From assembly GCA_023424235.1 (NCBI GenBank), contig JAFAEB010000019.1:1-8387 (forward strand): a stretch of 8,387 bases of DNA, in the 5' to 3' direction. Positions within the stretch are counted from its first letter, which is position 1. Each line of letters begins with the position of its first letter. Below, piece after piece: positions 6,057 through 8,387 of the stretch. The stretch comes from Bacillota bacterium. GTDB taxonomy: Bacteria > Bacillota > Clostridia > Lachnospirales > Lachnospiraceae. The notes beneath the pieces were generated by a model, which did not search any database, was not told the DNA's origin, and worked only from the letters and a program-made list of their open reading frames with translations. The translations under genes and the position numbers were made by a program.

Positions 6057-6926
6057 ATGAATATGAAAAAAGCATATACTCTTGATTTACAAGGACTTGA
6101 TAACGATATTAGCGATAGAGATAAATTAATCATTAAAAAGTATTATCAACAGGATTTAGAAGGACATGATCACAAATTTTATGAACTTGTTTATGTAATG
6201 GAAGGAAGCGCTATTCATACCTTAAATGGTGTTTCTACTATAGTATCAGTAGGAGATTACTTTATCGTAGACTTAGGAAGTGTTCATAGTTATACAGAAA
6301 GTGAGAATCTAACTTTAATCAACTGCTTATTTCTTCCTGAAATTATAGATGAGACTTTAAAAGGGTGTTGTTCCTTTGATGAGCTAATGCATGGATGTTT
6401 ACTACGGTATAACAAATTGTACTTAGGGCAAACTTCTGCTAATCGTATCTTTCATGATGGGGATTTAAGTATTCTAGGATTACTTCAAGGTATGTTGAAA
6501 GAATATGAGGAGAAGCAAGTTGGATATAACGATGTGTTTCGATGTCGATTACTTGAGGTATTAATTAAAACAATGCGCAATATTGTAACGAGTGAACAAG
6601 CCAAATCAAAAAGTACAACCATATCCGATGCAATTCAGTTTATACATGCAAACTATCGTAGTAAAAATATATTAGAACAATACTGTAAGGAGTATCATTT
6701 CACAACCCAGTATATTAGCAGGAGATTTAAAGCTGAGACAGGTTACACCTTTAGTAAGTATCTTCAAAAGGTTAGAATTGAAAAAGCTTGTGAGTTATTA
6801 GCTTGTACAGACAAAATGATAACAGATATTGCTGAAAAAGTTGGATATTATGATATAAAATACTTTAATGATCTATTTAAAAGTATGATAAAAATGACTC
6901 CTAGTGAATATAGGAAGTTGGCTTGA
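6057..6926 (+). CDS. AraC-family transcriptional regulator, likely controlling the rhamnosidase gene
   Basis: A 289-residue cytoplasmic regulator with an N-terminal cupin-type sensing domain (about 25-95: GHDHKFYELVYVMEGSAIHT, VGDYFIVDLGSVHSY) and a C-terminal double helix-turn-helix (about 190-289). The first HTH is around NILEQYCKEYHFTTQYISRR. The second ends in VGYYDIKYFNDLFKSMIKMT followed by PSEYRK, the standard AraC signature. The first domain is the kind that binds sugars in AraC/RhaR/RhaS-like proteins, so rhamnose or a rhamnoside is the natural ligand guess given the divergent GH78 gene; that is inference. The ATG at 6057 follows AGGAGGG (6037-6043) at 13 nt, a long spacing. No better in-frame codon exists, since TAG occurs at 6036. 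There is no clear terminator downstream, only AT-rich inverted repeats. Confidence 0.9.
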   Translation: MNMKKAYTLDLQGLDNDISDRDKLIIKKYYQQDLEGHDHKFYELVYVMEGSAIHTLNGVSTIVSVGDYFIVDLGSVHSYTESENLTLINCLFLPEIIDETLKGCCSFDELMHGCLLRYNKLYLGQTSANRIFHDGDLSILGLLQGMLKEYEEKQVGYNDVFRCRLLEVLIKTMRNIVTSEQAKSKSTTISDAIQFIHANYRSKNILEQYCKEYHFTTQYISRRFKAETGYTFSKYLQKVRIEKACELLACTDKMITDIAEKVGYYDIKYFNDLFKSMIKMTPSEYRKLA

Positions 6927-7027
6927 GTTTATGAATTTAATATAAATTAAAATACTTTACAGGCGATACAGATTATATAAATTATGTAAGATGGTAAAGA
7001 TTTTATTTATTTTATATATTAAATAAG

Positions 7028-7055
7028 TTGATAAAGGAAGGTATCCTACTATAAA
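7028..7055 (+). promoter_or_regulatory. sigmaA promoter of the lipoprotein gene
   Basis: TTGATA (7028-7033) and TATAAA (7050-7055), each 5 of 6 to consensus, are 16 nt apart. The expected start is near 7062, about 33 nt before the ATG at 7095, and the ribosome binding site AAAGGGGAA lies within that leader. The lipoprotein gene is therefore probably its own transcription unit. Confidence 0.55.
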
Positions 7056-7094
7056 TTTTAGATAATCAATTATGCTGTATGAAAGGGGAAGTAT

Positions 7095-8036
7095 ATGAAA
7101 CTAAAGGTGAAGTATAAGAAAAAGGTATTATATCTAATCAGTATTATAACAGTGTTAACAATGTTAGTTTCTTGCACAAAAAAGGATGTAAACGATGCAA
7201 AGGATGATACGTATGAAGCAAACGATAGTAATGATACGAAACTAGAACTTACAGATAAAGAATTTGTAACACTTGCTATTACGGAACTTGGAGAGGGTTA
7301 CTTTTTAGCAAGTCATCCATGGCCATCACCAAGTGAATATAAAGTATATAGCGAAAACCTAGATGATGATCTATGTGTTGGTGATTATGTGGATGTCTAT
7401 TACGATGAGATGATAGAAGTTGTGAAAGATACCTCATTTGAGATAACCGCGATTGCAGTTGAATTAAGTGATTTTAAACTAGAACCGGGTATAGCTTATA
7501 AACCAGTTATATATCTTTATCCAAAGGAGCCAACGAAGGTAAATATTAGCCTAGATTACAATGGAACATTAACTCATACCTATCCAATTTATGAAGACGG
7601 CTGGGAGGTGACAGCTTATCCAGATGGAAGAATCCTTGATGTAGAAAATATAGAATACCCATATCTGTTCTGGGAAGGGGAAAGTGATCTTCAATACGAT
7701 ATGTCGAAAGGCTTTTGTATAAAGGGAAGTGAAACAGAGCAATTTTTAACTGAAAAGCTATCCTACATGGGTCTAAATGAGAAGGAGTCACAAGATTTTA
7801 TGGAGTTTTGGGTTCCGTTTATGGAAAAGAATCCATATAATAAAATTTCATTTCAAACAACTATTTACACAGAAAATGCTAAGTTAACGGTTTCCCCACA
7901 GCCTGATAGTATGCTACGAATATTTATGGTTTACCAGCCTTTGGATGAGTACTTGTTACTTGAAGAGCAAGTACTAACAAGATTTAATCGAACTGGATTT
8001 TCCTTAATTGAGTGGGGCGGTAGTATAATAGAATGA
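7095..8036 (+). CDS. putative surface lipoprotein with a KPVIYLYP-type domain, function unknown
   Basis: A 313-residue predicted lipoprotein. A basic N-terminus (KLKVKYKKK), a hydrophobic stretch and the lipobox LVSC place the lipidated Cys at residue 27, so the mature protein should be anchored on the outer face of the cytoplasmic membrane. An Asp/Asn-rich linker (30-50) leads to a small beta-rich domain (about 51-125, with VGDYVDVYYDEMIEV) that looks OB-fold-like, similar in style to DUF3221-type proteins. The main domain starts at AYKPVIYLYPKEPTKVNISL (135-153) and continues through YPIYEDGWEVTAYPDG and EYPYLFWEG to FNRTGFSLIEWGG at the end. I have seen the KPVIYLYP block in many uncharacterised bacterial proteins but know no function. 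The start has a good ribosome binding site (7083-7090) a few nt upstream. Neighbours give no functional hint. Confidence 0.85.
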   Translation: MKLKVKYKKKVLYLISIITVLTMLVSCTKKDVNDAKDDTYEANDSNDTKLELTDKEFVTLAITELGEGYFLASHPWPSPSEYKVYSENLDDDLCVGDYVDVYYDEMIEVVKDTSFEITAIAVELSDFKLEPGIAYKPVIYLYPKEPTKVNISLDYNGTLTHTYPIYEDGWEVTAYPDGRILDVENIEYPYLFWEGESDLQYDMSKGFCIKGSETEQFLTEKLSYMGLNEKESQDFMEFWVPFMEKNPYNKISFQTTIYTENAKLTVSPQPDSMLRIFMVYQPLDEYLLLEEQVLTRFNRTGFSLIEWGGSIIE

Positions 8037-8125
8037 TGTTAAAGTAATTTTACTACACACAATAATAATCACTTGACTAAATATACCTTTATATAATGTA
8101 CTCAATTATATTTTAATCTTGCTTT

Positions 8126-8153
8126 CACCTTTAAGGTATTACTTCATATGATA
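8126..8153 (+). promoter_or_regulatory. candidate SigmaK-type (late mother-cell) promoter
   Basis: CATATGATA at 8145-8153 matches the SigmaK -10 pattern CATAnnnTA at all specified bases, and CAC at 8126-8128 fits the short -35 (mAC) with a 16-nt spacer. This would give a start just before 8165 and a leader of about 20-25 nt. Upstream, TTGACT (8073-8078) and a perfect TATAAT (8092-8097) are only 13 nt apart, too close for an ordinary sigmaA promoter. The SigmaK pattern is short and can occur by chance. Confidence 0.35.
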
Positions 8154-8184
8154 ATGTATAGTAATATGCGAAAGGAATTTAATA

Positions 8185-8387
8185 TTGGATCAAGATAGAT
8201 ACAAAAATCAAAATGAGTTAAAACATAATGAAATGTTAAAGAACCTATACTCAAAAAACGAAGGGTATCCTTTTGTTTCCGCTAATTCAGATAAAGAGAA
8301 AGATAAAGTTTCTTCCATGCAACAACCTCGCTATCCAATTATTATTGGTCCAGGAGGCCAACAGCAAGGCCCAGGCGGCCCAGGAGG
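8185..8387 (+). CDS. Gly/Pro-rich collagen-like protein, 3' end outside window
   Basis: An open frame from TTG 8185 to the window edge, with AAAGGA (8171-8176) 8 nt upstream. The first 45 residues are polar and charged (MDQDRYKNQNELKHNEMLKN, later ANSDKEKDKVSSMQQ), followed by PRYPIIIGPGGQQQGPGGPG, the start of a low-complexity Gly/Pro/Gln region. The abrupt rise in G+C (GGCCCAGGCGGCCCAGG) is caused by the repeat. Clostridial proteins with such tails are often surface or spore-associated, and the SigmaK-like promoter fits a coat or exosporium role; both are inference. The repeat length and C-terminus cannot be seen. No internal in-frame ATG has a comparable ribosome binding site, so TTG is the best start. 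Confidence 0.65.
   Translation, partial: MDQDRYKNQNELKHNEMLKNLYSKNEGYPFVSANSDKEKDKVSSMQQPRYPIIIGPGGQQQGPGGPG

Noticed and set aside
6927..7027. AT-rich inverted repeats after the AraC-type gene as a terminator
   Set aside because: The stems are 6-7 A/T pairs only, with no following T-run; stability would be very low.
8073..8097. TTGACT and TATAAT as a sigmaA promoter for the Gly/Pro-rich gene
   Set aside because: The spacer is 13 nt, well outside the usual 16-18.
8341..8387. GC-rich GGCCCAGGCGGCC tract as a foreign insertion
   Set aside because: The base shift is explained by Gly and Pro codons of the in-frame repeat and does not indicate transfer.
1..8387. CRISPR array, tRNA, rRNA or complete insertion sequence
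   Set aside because: No regularly spaced repeats, cloverleaf, rRNA-like stretch or transposase frame was seen on either strand.

Overview
The window is AT-rich (roughly one-third G+C by eye), with strong AGGAGG-type ribosome binding sites and short intergenic spaces. Its gene types (XRE and AraC regulators, an intracellular GH78 alpha-L-rhamnosidase, a lipoprotein, a Gly/Pro-rich possible spore-surface protein) fit a low-GC Gram-positive plant-polysaccharide-degrading clostridium, probably Lachnospiraceae and Lachnoclostridium (Clostridium) phytofermentans-like. That placement is inference from style and content, with no search behind it.

Left part (1-3624, all + strand): a GNAT acetyltransferase that enters the window already open (5' end missing); a small VOC/glyoxalase-fold protein; an unusually structured spacer of about 200 nt; an XRE regulator with two membrane segments; a gap of about 250 nt with a possible promoter and what may be element remnants; an alpha/alpha-toroid (prenyltransferase/squalene-cyclase-like) protein without recognisable cyclase chemistry; and a conserved-looking protein of unknown function whose best-placed start codon is ATT.

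Middle part (3625-6926): a perfect 10-bp inverted repeat separates the rightward genes from a leftward GH78 alpha-L-rhamnosidase. An AraC-family regulator is divergent from the rhamnosidase across a 125-bp shared control region with closely packed promoters. This is the usual layout of a sugar-responsive regulator next to the enzyme it controls. The rhamnosidase has no signal peptide from its RBS-supported start, so it should act in the cytoplasm on imported rhamnosides. No transporter is in the window.

Right part (6927-8387): a lipoprotein with a KPVIYLYP-type domain behind its own promoter, then a spacer with a SigmaK-like promoter match in front of a TTG-initiated Gly/Pro-rich protein that runs off the window.

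I see no CRISPR array, tRNA, rRNA, complete insertion sequence or obvious defence system. The points most worth a second look are the structured leader before the XRE gene, the probable AUU start codon, and the sporulation-type promoter in front of the Gly/Pro-rich gene.
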